A stretch of DNA of 64,000 nt, from positions 2,108,001 to 2,172,000 of the forward strand of contig NZ_CP134146.1 of assembly GCF_031583575.1 (NCBI RefSeq). The letters are read 5' to 3'. The position numbers were made by a program, and so were the translations under genes. Below, piece by piece: positions 20,998 to 30,600 of this stretch (its first letter is position 1; every line of letters begins with the position of its first letter). The stretch comes from Thalassotalea nanhaiensis (GTDB lineage Bacteria > Pseudomonadota > Gammaproteobacteria > Enterobacterales > Alteromonadaceae). Below the pieces are notes generated by a model. The model ran no database searches. It was not told the DNA's origin and worked only from the letters and a program-made list of their open reading frames with translations.

Positions 20998-21184
20998 CCA
21001 TAAAAGACAATGTATTAATATTATTAAACCGAGGCTGTGTATACAATTAAATTTAAGTTAAATTTTTATGAATCTACTTTGTTATATAATTGTATAACCT
21101 TAAGTTATGGTTCATTGGTAAATATGAATGCACCATAAGCTTTTAAATAGTTACACTGGTTCTTTTGTCATATTAGGAATGTGA

Positions 21185-23233
21185 ATGCGCAATTACTTAA
21201 TTATTTTATTACTTGTATCTCTTGGGTGTACTGCTGAGCAATCAAAAATAATCACTATTGAGGGCAAACTGTTTACTGAATCAAACCAACCGATCGCGGG
21301 AGTAGGTGTTCTTTCTGCAAATAAATCAGCAACAACCGATAAACAAGGTAAATATACGCTTAAACTCCCTAAAGCAGACATATATCAACTTAAATTTTCT
21401 AAGAAAGGTTTTTATCATTCAGTGCAAACTTTCAGCGACTATGAATTACACACAAATATCAATAGTCACGCTTTAATTGCAGATATTACACTGGTTGAAC
21501 AAACAGAAAAGCGAGTGATGTTTGCCTTTGGCGGTGATGTGATGATGGGGCGTCGGTATTATCAACCAAAATTTGGTGATGGTGTTTTGATTTCAGATGA
21601 TAATCGTCTGAGTGACAGCAAAGCCATAGTACAGCATGTTAAACCGTATATGAGTCTTGCTGATTTAGCAGCTGTAAATTTAGAGACTCAGGTATCTGAA
21701 ACCGAACCAGAAGAGCGCGCACCTAAATCAGTTACCTTTTATTCAAAACCTGAAGTATTAGAGGCATTGTCTTGGGCGGGAATTGATTATGTAACATTAG
21801 GGAATAACCATACGTTCGATTATATGAATTCTGGTCTTAAATCTACTTTGGAAAACCTCAGCAACAGTACTCTTGGCTATTCCGGAGCTGGCATTAATGA
21901 ACAGCAGGCTTTGTCTGCTTATCACACAACTATAAATGATAATGATTTTGCTATGCTTGGTTACGTCGGTTGGGAAGGCGGCTTTACACCAAATCAAACT
22001 GCTGGCAAAGATAAAGGCGGGGCAGCTTACGGTTCAATGAACAATATTAAAAACTCAGTAAGTCGCGAAGTTGCTAACGACAAGGTTACCTTTGTGCAAT
22101 ACCATGGCAGTCAAGAATACTCTACTGGACCTACCGGTGTTACAGAGCAACGGTTAAAGTCGGCAATTGATGAAGGTGCGGCATTAGCTATCGCCCATCA
22201 CCCTCATGTCACCCAGGGCCTTGAGCTTTATAATGGAAAGCTTATTGCGTACTCAATGGGGAATTTTGTTTTCGATCAGTACTTCAATTCAACCCCTCAT
22301 AGCTTTATCCTTTATGTGTGGATGGATGGTGAAAAGTTTCATCGTGCTGAAATAGTACCAATTTATTTAAAAGGCTATAAACCAACTCCTGCTACAGGTA
22401 TGAATCGATTTAATACCATGAAAAGATTGGTGACATTATCGAAAGCAAGAGGAACCAATATTGGTTATTCTGGTGGTCACGGAGTGATCACGTCTGCCAA
22501 TAAAGCAGTAGAAAATACTGGTCAATATACGTTAAATTTTAAATCTGGCACCCGAGTTAGAAGCTTGTCAAACCTACCATGGTATAACAATTTAACATCC
22601 GTTGACTTACCTGAGCCGAATTTAAGTTACCGGTTAGGGACGAACTTAATAAATGGCAGTGACTTTGAAAGTTTTGCAACATTTGATTCAAATGAACGCG
22701 GTTTTTTATTTAATAGAGAAAACACTAAAATTAATGACTTTAATGGCAATAAGAACCTTCAAATAGGGATCGATAAAAGTGAGCCAACAATATTTGGTAT
22801 GCAAACCTTCAGACGTGTTTACAAGCCAAGTAGCCCGATGACTATCAAAGCTAATATCAGAACGAGTCAACTGACGAAGGCAACTTTTTATTGGCAGGGA
22901 CGTAAATCAAAACAAAGTTTTACTGATGCGTTAACTAATGGCAAGAAACATGTTATTAGTTCAGTTATTTTTAATAATGAAAATACCTGGCAACCGATTG
23001 AAATAGATTTTAATTCACCACGTATTGGTTATCGAAGTTTTAGAGTGTTAGTAGAATTTGAATTACAAGATGGTAGTAACGGTACCATCGACTTGGATGA
23101 TTTTTCCTTAATCGAGTGGCAAAGTGCATTTTCAAAAGAGCCTGTGCCAAAGTTGTTTAATTTAGGTAGTAAGCAAGCAAGTTTCATTGGATTAAATTTA
23201 ACCACCGATGAAGCTGTTACCGTAATTCATTAG
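21185..23233 (+). CDS. CapA-family lipoprotein (PGA-synthesis-like metallophosphatase fold)
   Basis: 682 residues in three parts. First is a lipoprotein signal peptide with lipobox SLGC (Cys about 15). An N-terminal carboxypeptidase-regulatory-like beta-sandwich follows (about 25-95: IEGKLFTESNQPIAGVGVLS ... DKQGKYTLKLP). Then comes the CapA domain (about 110-400) with FAFGGDVMMGRRYY, VNLETQVSE, TLGNNHTFDY, QYHGSQEYS and IAHHPHVTQGLELYNGK, the metal-ligand pattern of calcineurin-like folds. The C-terminal 250 residues are a carbohydrate-binding-like beta domain I cannot name. CapA relatives take part in poly-gamma-glutamate or capsule biogenesis, but the capB/capC genes are absent here. Confidence 0.88.
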   Translation: MRNYLIILLLVSLGCTAEQSKIITIEGKLFTESNQPIAGVGVLSANKSATTDKQGKYTLKLPKADIYQLKFSKKGFYHSVQTFSDYELHTNINSHALIADITLVEQTEKRVMFAFGGDVMMGRRYYQPKFGDGVLISDDNRLSDSKAIVQHVKPYMSLADLAAVNLETQVSETEPEERAPKSVTFYSKPEVLEALSWAGIDYVTLGNNHTFDYMNSGLKSTLENLSNSTLGYSGAGINEQQALSAYHTTINDNDFAMLGYVGWEGGFTPNQTAGKDKGGAAYGSMNNIKNSVSREVANDKVTFVQYHGSQEYSTGPTGVTEQRLKSAIDEGAALAIAHHPHVTQGLELYNGKLIAYSMGNFVFDQYFNSTPHSFILYVWMDGEKFHRAEIVPIYLKGYKPTPATGMNRFNTMKRLVTLSKARGTNIGYSGGHGVITSANKAVENTGQYTLNFKSGTRVRSLSNLPWYNNLTSVDLPEPNLSYRLGTNLINGSDFESFATFDSNERGFLFNRENTKINDFNGNKNLQIGIDKSEPTIFGMQTFRRVYKPSSPMTIKANIRTSQLTKATFYWQGRKSKQSFTDALTNGKKHVISSVIFNNENTWQPIEIDFNSPRIGYRSFRVLVEFELQDGSNGTIDLDDFSLIEWQSAFSKEPVPKLFNLGSKQASFIGLNLTTDEAVTVIH

Positions 23234-23252
23234 CAAGCGGTGTTATTATAAT

Positions 23253-23281
23253 GTTGTTTCCTTTGAGCATGAGGAAACAAC
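23253..23281 (+). terminator. probable terminator after the CapA-like gene
   Basis: GTTGTTTCCT ... AGGAAACAAC, a 10-bp perfect stem with a 9-nt loop, followed by GTTATTTAAT. The T-run is weak, so confidence is moderate. Confidence 0.6.
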
Positions 23282-23466
23282 GTTATTTAATAGGTTCACC
23301 AATTAAAGTAGAAAAACTCTTCCATAGCCTTTCTTTCTTATTTTCCCTGTTTAAAACCAAATATTTCGTAAGTTAACTACAAAATAGATGTAAATAACCC
23401 TGTTTACTTGTTATTTAACTCATTTTACTGTAATAATATTACATAATGATTGTTCAGGAGAATATA

Positions 23467-23607
23467 ATGGAAGAGCAGAACGAAAGAGTAGAAGTAAATA
23501 AAGTGTCAGATACAACAGTGTTTGATTATGATAATGGCGGCTGGCCACGTGACTTTGACATTCGCATTGAAGTCGCTGAACAACGTGAAGTTTTGGAAGC
23601 TAATTAG
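23467..23607 (+). CDS. small acidic protein, 46 residues, unknown
   Basis: The ATG at 23467 has a strong AGGAG 6 nt upstream, and the frame runs to TAG at 23607. The product begins MEEQNERVEVNKVSDTTVFD, is strongly acidic and contains NGGWPRDFDIRIEV. It has no signal peptide, membrane helix or Cys. It ends 4 bp inside the stop of the convergent channel gene. I do not recognise the family. The ribosome site, the compositional bias and the Gly-Trp-Pro core argue that it is a real gene too short for routine calling. Confidence 0.65.
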   Translation: MEEQNERVEVNKVSDTTVFDYDNGGWPRDFDIRIEVAEQREVLEAN

Positions 23608-24704
23608 TTAGTACCAAGGTATTTTTCCAGTTTTTCGCGCCAGCTATCGTTACGAACAATTCGTATTAATACACGATTTAGAGGCTCTCTTAGTTCACTG
23701 CCTTGAGTTAAGGCAAAACCATAGTCTTGTCGTTCAAATGTAGCAGGCGATATTTCAATTTCACCTTTAAACTCTGTTTCTACAAAGTACTGTAGTAAAG
23801 GTGCGTCGTATACCATGGCATCAACTTTCCCTTCAGTAATTGCTTGTAGTCCACCTTTCACATCGGCAAAAGTGACGATCATATAGCCGTTATTTTGAAG
23901 AAAGGCTTCACTGGTTGAACCGTCTAATGTAGCGATTTGAAGTTTATTTAAATCGGTTAAATTTTGAATGTTAGTATTAATTTTTTGAACAGTTAATATG
24001 CTTGAGAATGCAGCAATAAAACTGGCTACAATCATCAATGCAGTAAACATCCAAATCACACCAAACGCCCGTCCTATCTTAGTCATCGGTGTTTTATCAC
24101 CATAACCAACGGTTGTCATCGTCGCTGCCGCCCACCAAAAACCTTCACTGATATACTCAATTGTATGAGTGTCTTCATTTTTGGATTTATGCTTATGCTC
24201 AACCAACCACATAAGCCAACCGACAATAAATAATAATAAAAATAGAGAAACGACTACTTGAATAAACTGCCATGAAAATAATTGTTTAAAGGTGGATAAC
24301 CATACATTGACTTGCTCGTCAGACAAGGTTGCAATGGCAAACCCGGTGGAATGGTGTGGGTGAGTAAAGTCCATTAATGGTTCACGTTCTTCCGTGATGG
24401 TAATCGCTGCAATGGCAGCATCTAAATTCCCTTGCTCTACGCCTTGTAATAACTCCGGTAATGTATGTTCTTCAAATTCATATTTAAGATTGAGTTCGAT
24501 GGCTATTTCTCGCCATAATTCTACACTGATCCCTGACCAACTATTGTCAGGGTTTTTAATAGCGAAAGGGGGAGAATGCATAGTACCAACACGTAACACT
24601 TGTTGTGAGGTTTGTTGAGTTGTTCTATCTTGGGCGTTAACAGAATTTATCGACAACAAAGTTGCAGATAAATAAATAATCATATAGATAAATTGTTTCA
24701 ACAT
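23604..24704 (-). CDS. GluR0-type ligand-gated K+ channel (ionotropic glutamate receptor family)
   Basis: 366 residues. Signal peptide (to about residue 25, cleavage near VNAQ). S1 half of a periplasmic-binding-protein domain, with LRVGTMHSPPFAI and TITEEREPLMDFTHP containing the carboxylate-binding Arg. Membrane helix 1 (about 148-172), re-entrant pore with the K+ selectivity filter TMTTVGYGDKTP (about residue 200), helix 2 (about 215-240), then the S2 half with the ligand-amine Asp in MVYDAPLLQYF. This inverted-pore layout is that of Synechocystis GluR0 and its bacterial relatives. The gene is 15 bp downstream of gltS on the same strand, so receptor and symporter are probably co-expressed. 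Glutamate as ligand is inferred. Confidence 0.88.
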   Translation of the reverse strand: MLKQFIYMIIYLSATLLSINSVNAQDRTTQQTSQQVLRVGTMHSPPFAIKNPDNSWSGISVELWREIAIELNLKYEFEEHTLPELLQGVEQGNLDAAIAAITITEEREPLMDFTHPHHSTGFAIATLSDEQVNVWLSTFKQLFSWQFIQVVVSLFLLLFIVGWLMWLVEHKHKSKNEDTHTIEYISEGFWWAAATMTTVGYGDKTPMTKIGRAFGVIWMFTALMIVASFIAAFSSILTVQKINTNIQNLTDLNKLQIATLDGSTSEAFLQNNGYMIVTFADVKGGLQAITEGKVDAMVYDAPLLQYFVETEFKGEIEISPATFERQDYGFALTQGSELREPLNRVLIRIVRNDSWREKLEKYLGTN

Positions 24705-24719
24705 CCTAAGTCTCTAAAG

Positions 24720-25931
24720 CTAATTTCCAACAAATGGTAAACTTAAATATAGCTGAATCACTAAAGCATTTGTAATATCGATAAAAAATGCACCAACCAA
24801 CGGAACCACTAAGAAAGCTTGAGGGGAAGGGCCGTGACGGGCAACTAATGCTTCCATATTGGCCACCGCTGTTGGTGTTGCTCCTAAACCAAAACCACAA
24901 TGACCACCGGCCATAATTGCGGCATCGTAGTTTTTTCCCATAATTCTAAAGGTGATAAAATAAGCAAACATCATTAGAACTATGGTTTGAATTAATATTA
25001 TAAACATCATTGGGCCAGCAAGGTTAGCCAACTCCCAAATCTTTAATGACATTAATGCCATAGCCAAAAATATAGACAGAGCCATAGTGCCCCATAAATC
25101 AATACATGGGCGACTTATAGTATAAACCTTTGAAAATTCACATACATTGGTGGCTAACACACCAAATAACAGTGGGATTAAAAAGGAGGGAAGAATAACA
25201 CCTGCTTCTTTCAACGCAATGTGACCAATATGGCCAACAACCATACATAACAAAATCACAAACAATGTCTCCATCATTCTTTTTGGAGTCACCAAATCAT
25301 GATCTTCTGGACTAAACGTTACTGTGTCATCGACTTCTTCATGATACTCAGCCGGTTTTAAATTATGGCGTTTAATTAAGCGTTTACTCACCGGTCCACC
25401 AACCAAACCACCTAACACTAAACCTAAAGTAGCAGCCGCCATTGCTAATTCGAATACACTGCCAGGCATGCCATATTCTGAAATAAATAAGTCTGCATAA
25501 GTTGCACCATTGCCATGACCACCAGAAAGAGTAACCGAACCGCCCAGTAATCCCATTAAGGAGTCCATGCCAGTAGACATTGCTAGTGTTACTCCTACTG
25601 CATTTTGCAAAATTAAATACACTGAGGTCACGACTAAAAACAACACAACTTTAGGGCCGCCTTTAAGCAGCAATTTAAAACTGGCACCTAATCCTACTGT
25701 GGTAAAAAAGATTGTCATAAATGGCTTTTTAAAGCTCATATCAAAATCGAATACAATATCAAAATAGCTGTATGCAATGGCAGCTATTAAAGAGAAAATA
25801 ATACCGCCAACGACAGGCTCTGGAATATTGTTGTTACGTAGAATTGCAATTTTACTATTGCAGAAATAGCCGGCAAATAAGATCAATAACGCGACTAACA
25901 ATGTTTCTATAATACCAATTTCAATATTCAT
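24720..25931 (-). CDS. gltS: sodium/glutamate symporter
   Basis: 403 residues, standard GltS length, with ten or more hydrophobic helices. Family motifs are IPEPVVGGIIFSLIAA near the N-terminus, the first re-entrant loop LLGGSVTLSGGHGNGA (about 128-143) and the inverted-repeat counterpart AGGHCGFGLGATPTAVANME near the C-terminus. It imports L-glutamate with Na+, fitting a marine bacterium. It is followed directly by the GluR0-like channel and preceded (137 bp) by a PLP enzyme on the same strand. Confidence 0.95.
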   Translation of the reverse strand: MNIEIGIIETLLVALLILFAGYFCNSKIAILRNNNIPEPVVGGIIFSLIAAIAYSYFDIVFDFDMSFKKPFMTIFFTTVGLGASFKLLLKGGPKVVLFLVVTSVYLILQNAVGVTLAMSTGMDSLMGLLGGSVTLSGGHGNGATYADLFISEYGMPGSVFELAMAAATLGLVLGGLVGGPVSKRLIKRHNLKPAEYHEEVDDTVTFSPEDHDLVTPKRMMETLFVILLCMVVGHIGHIALKEAGVILPSFLIPLLFGVLATNVCEFSKVYTISRPCIDLWGTMALSIFLAMALMSLKIWELANLAGPMMFIILIQTIVLMMFAYFITFRIMGKNYDAAIMAGGHCGFGLGATPTAVANMEALVARHGPSPQAFLVVPLVGAFFIDITNALVIQLYLSLPFVGN

Positions 25932-26068
25932 GGGAGAGTATTCACCTCTTAATTTTTATATTTGTTTTTTAGCACTTGTTAACGAACAAAGTGTTTCCTG
26001 CTTTTGACTTTACTATGAATAAATTTAATTTCTCTCAGTCAGTAATTTTTTGAATAATTTGATGTCAG

Positions 26069-27346
26069 CTACATTTTATTTGCAACATCTTCAAAGGAGT
26101 CGGCTTTTCGAATGCAGGAAAAATTTAGATTTTCATCATCGCCGCTTACTGAGAACACGCCGACGCGAGGTAAGCTATTGTAATCAAAGTGATTACTAAA
26201 GTAATAGCCTCCTGTATCATGAGCCATCACATAGTCATTAGGTACAAGCTTTGGTAATTGTTTCCCTACACAAATTAAATCACCTGCAAAACAGCACGGT
26301 CCGGCAACATCCGTTGTTACAACTTCACAGGTATCTGCGGTTTTTTCTATTCCTTCGGCGCTAAAGCCGGTTACCCTAATTGGCCAAGATTTTGGTAAAA
26401 ATGCGGTTCGGGTAAATATTTGTGCTCCAGCATGGGTTGTTGCAATGTGACGTCCACCTGAGTTTTTAGTATATTCAACCCGAGTTATTATCACCCCATT
26501 TTTAGCTGCAATAGCTCTTCCAAACTCAGTTTTAACCTGATATTTATTGGTAAATAATAGTGGTACATTCTTCTTCAATATTTGTGCATAATCAGCAAAG
26601 CTCGGGGTAACATCTTCAGATGCAAAATTTACGGGCAAGCCGCCACCTATATCAATTCGGACAACTTGTTGGCTGCCGATGTTGTTATTAATTTCTTCAG
26701 CTAGCTCTGTAATAACTTCAATGCCCTTTGCCATTAACTCCAATGCGCAGCCCTGTGATCCACTATGGGTATGCAGGCTAGTAAGCCATGGACGCTGACG
26801 ATAAATATTTATTAATTCTTGTCTATTATTGGCATCTGCTAATGGGTAGCCAAATTTAGATGTTGCTGTTGCCGTACTGGTGGAGCTTATCGCGCCACCA
26901 CCTATTTGCGGGTTAATTCTAAAGCCGATCACTGATTTTGTATTAGGGTGCTCCTGCATCAGTTGCTCTACACGAGTGAGTTCTTGCAAGTTATCAATAT
27001 TTATCGAAATATCATTTTTAATACATGTTCGCAAATCATGTAATGTTTTTGCTGGAGAATCAAAGATAATATCCTGGTTTAAGAAACCGGCATTTTTTGC
27101 AATTAATAACTCCCCTGGGCTAGCTACTTCAGCTCCCATTCCATATTCACGCAATACTCTTAACACCTCGACAAGTGCATTGGCTTTTACTGCAAATGTA
27201 TGAAAAAAATTCTTTGGAAAGGCATCATAGGCTGCAGCAACAGTTTTTTGTAAACCGTCGAAATCCATAATACCAATAGCAGTCAGGTCACTATCAATAA
27301 CATTCGTCGCTATGGCAGTTTTCATTATCTGTTGCTTTCTAATCAT
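26069..27346 (-). CDS. fold-type III PLP enzyme (Orn/DAP/Arg decarboxylase 2 family)
   Basis: 425 residues from the ATG at 27346; an ATG at 27325 is possible. The PLP lysine is in FHTFAVKANAL. The family segment YGMGAEVASPGELLIAKNAG is intact, then IDIGGGLPVNF (phosphate-binding Gly-rich loop) and the C-terminal GPCCFAGDLIC, equivalent to the catalytic GPxCxSxD of decarboxylases. The usual EPGR motif reads EFGR. No family member's substrate can be assigned: diaminopimelate, ornithine/lysine, D-amino acids or another amino acid are all possible. This is probably not the housekeeping lysA. Divergent from the glutamate dehydrogenase, upstream of gltS and the receptor-channel. Confidence 0.82.
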   Translation of the reverse strand: MIRKQQIMKTAIATNVIDSDLTAIGIMDFDGLQKTVAAAYDAFPKNFFHTFAVKANALVEVLRVLREYGMGAEVASPGELLIAKNAGFLNQDIIFDSPAKTLHDLRTCIKNDISINIDNLQELTRVEQLMQEHPNTKSVIGFRINPQIGGGAISSTSTATATSKFGYPLADANNRQELINIYRQRPWLTSLHTHSGSQGCALELMAKGIEVITELAEEINNNIGSQQVVRIDIGGGLPVNFASEDVTPSFADYAQILKKNVPLLFTNKYQVKTEFGRAIAAKNGVIITRVEYTKNSGGRHIATTHAGAQIFTRTAFLPKSWPIRVTGFSAEGIEKTADTCEVVTTDVAGPCCFAGDLICVGKQLPKLVPNDYVMAHDTGGYYFSNHFDYNSLPRVGVFSVSGDDENLNFSCIRKADSFEDVANKM

Positions 27347-27441
27347 TTTGTCATCTCTAGTGTTGATTTTTGTAAAAAATTTGATGCATTTAAGATAAAG
27401 GACAGTTACAGATAGCGATATTATTAAGTGTTGGCTAATGT

Positions 27442-27456
27442 ATAGCTTTTGGTTAT
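27442..27456. promoter_or_regulatory. candidate LysR-type box, site 1 of 3
   Basis: ATAGCTTTTGGTTAT followed by GGCATT fits the T-N11-A rule with imperfect dyad symmetry. It sits in the divergent spacer between the PLP enzyme (starts 27346) and gdh (starts 27609). It is closely similar to the perfect palindrome at 33742-33766 and to 40047-40061. Function is inferred. Confidence 0.55.
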
Positions 27457-27608
27457 GGCATTGTAAATGCAAGTACAACACTAGGTTATACCTTTGCTAT
27501 TGAAATGAATTTGTCGAAGATATTTGCACTGGATATGATTTTTAAATCCCAAAGCATAAGCTTGTTTGCGCTTTGGTTGAAACTAAATTTCATATTAAGG
27601 TGATTATT

Positions 27609-30600
27609 ATGACTACAGCAATGCCTCAGGACTTTAACAGTTATATTGCTAAAAATTACAATGAAGCGAACGTCCACTCATTTACCGCGTTTTCCCAGGA
27701 ATTGCTTGAATCCTCCTTAAATGACGAAATACTACTAATGCCTCTAGAGCGCCGATTCAGTTTGGCACTTTCACTTTGGAGTAGTTTTACCAGTCGTAAA
27801 CCGCAGGAAAACAAAGTCACTATTAGTCCCCTAAGGCAAGGTGGCATAGACGTGTCAACGTTGCACATAATCAGTGATGATAAACCCTTTATTTTTGATT
27901 CCATTACTAACTTGTTGCTTGAACAAGGGTACCGCATCAAAAACTGTTTACATCCGGTAATATCTGACAAGCAACTATCATCAAACGTAAATTATAAGTC
28001 AGACGTTTCAGTAATTTATATACAGTTAGGTAGTTTATTAAATGACAATGCATGTGCATCTTTAAAGACCAAAATTATTGCGCTGTTAACAAATGTTCAG
28101 TTAGTAACGGATGATTGGTCAAATATGCTTAATCAAGCAAAAGCAGTTGCCCAAGATCAAAGTGATAGCGTTATCAAAAGTAAAAATAGTGAACAAGCGC
28201 AAGACTTCATGTATTGGCTTTGCCAGGATAATTTCACTTTTTTAGGCTATCATCAATTTCTTATTGATGAACACCAAGAACAACGTGGTGTTGAAAGTTT
28301 AGGAATTTTTAAACAAAGTAGTGAATTTATTGCATCTGAAGAGTCAGGGCTCAAATTAAAAAATGAGGAACTGCAGCATTTTATCGATTCTGAACAATCC
28401 TTGTTAATATCAAAATCTACTGTAAAAGCAAAAATTCATCGCCTTGATTATTATGATCAAATAAGCATAAAAGAATACTCTAAAAATGGAAATATCATTG
28501 TAATACATAGGTTTATTGGATTGTTTACTCAAGCCGCGAACAATCAAAACCCATTAAACATCCCTTATTTAGAGGCTAAATTAAACACCGTACTTAAACG
28601 CGTCAATTACAAAGTCGAAAGTCATAAGTACAAAACATTTCGACATATCCTTAAAGCTTTGCCCAAACGAGAGATATTTGAGAGCAATGCCAGTAACTTG
28701 TTTAATTTGGCGAAAGGTATTTATAACTTAAATGCGCAAAATAAAGGCGGAACCTTTGTACGTGAAAATAACTTTAATCAACAGGTATCTGCCTTGGTAT
28801 TTGTTTCTAAAGATGCGTTTTGTACAGACCTACGTGATGAAATTGAAACATTATTTTGCCAATTTTATGGAGGAAAAATATTATCTCGCTGTTCGATGCT
28901 TAACGATAATAATCTCGCCCAATGGCATTTTACTTTAGTAAAAGATGAACAAATATCTAGTGGCTTAAACCGTAATGTTTTAATTAATCGAATTGAAGCA
29001 AAAACAAAGAGTTGGATGGAATCGCTAAACAGTTCGATACTTGAACGTTGGAAAGATGAATACGCAACCCAAATTATTCAAAAATACAGCAACAGTTTTT
29101 CAAAAAGTTATCGAGAGACGTTTTCTGTAACCGCCGCACTTAAAGATATTGAGTATTTTGAAAAACTTACACAAGAGAGTAAATATCAATTTCAAATTTA
29201 CCGAAACGAAGAAGACCAAAGTAATTTATTACGTTTGAATATATATTCTCTTGCTCAAGGTATAGCTCTAAGTGATTCAATTCCAATTTTAGAAAACCTT
29301 GGATTTAGACCATTAGATGAATTTAGTTTTAAGGTTATAACAAAGGATAATAGTTGTAATGCTTTGTACAGCTATACCCTTGAGTGTCCAGTTAATACAG
29401 ACCTTTGTCTAAAAGAGATTAAAATTAATCTAGAACAAGCTCTAACTGATATATGGGCCCAGCACATTGAAAATGATGGTTACAATAAATTATTATTAAC
29501 CGCCAACATCAATATTAGACAAATCGTTATTATACGGGCTTATGGTAAATATTTACGTCAATTAGGGCTAGGTTACAGCGAAGAGTATTTTCAACAGGCA
29601 TTGATTTCATACCCAGATATAGTGTCAGATTTAGTTGCATTATTTGAACAACGCTTTTCAATAAATGACAGTTCTATTGCTAAACGCATGCTATTAGCAA
29701 ATGATATTTCAAAGTGTTTATTTGGCCGTTTGAACGGTGTCTCTCAGATAGATCATGACCGTATTTTACGTAACTTCATCGCTGCTATTTCTGCAACCGT
29801 AAGGACTAACTTTTACCAACAATCGGATACTGGGCAACAAAAATCATATTGTTCATTTAAGATATTAAGTGGTGAAATTGAAGATGCCCCGCAACCAAGA
29901 CCTTATGTTGAAACCTTTGTTTACTCGCCCAGATTAGAAGGTGTTCATTTACGCTTTAGTGCGGTGTCACGAGGTGGACTTCGTTGGTCGGATAGAAAAG
30001 AAGACTTCCGTACTGAAATTCTAGGTTTAGTAAAAGCTCAGCAAGTTAAAAATGTTGTTATAGTACCGCAAGGTGCAAAAGGCGGGTTTGTTCCTAAACA
30101 ACTCCCAATTGATGGTACTAGGGCAGAAATAACCAGCGAAGCTATAGAATGTTATAAAATATTTATCTCATCCTTACTTGATATTACCGACAATAACACC
30201 CCACAAGGCATCGTTAAGCCTAAACAGGTTGTTTGTTTTGATGGTGATGATAGTTACCTGGTTGTAGCTGCTGATAAAGGTACGGCAACATTTTCAGATA
30301 TTGCGAACCAACTCGCTGATGATTATGGTTTTTGGTTGGGCGATGCCTTTGCTTCTGGTGGTAGTGTTGGTTACGACCATAAAAAAATGGGCATTACCGC
30401 AAAAGGCGCGTGGGTTTCTGTACAAAGACACTTTCGAGCAATGAACGTGAATGTCCAGAAAGATGAAATCATGGCAATTGGTATTGGTGACATGTCTGGT
30501 GATGTGTTCGGTAATGGTATGTTGTCATCTAAGACCATAAAGCTAGTTGCAGCATTTGATCACCGTGACATTTTTATCGATCCTTCACCAGAGGCAATGG

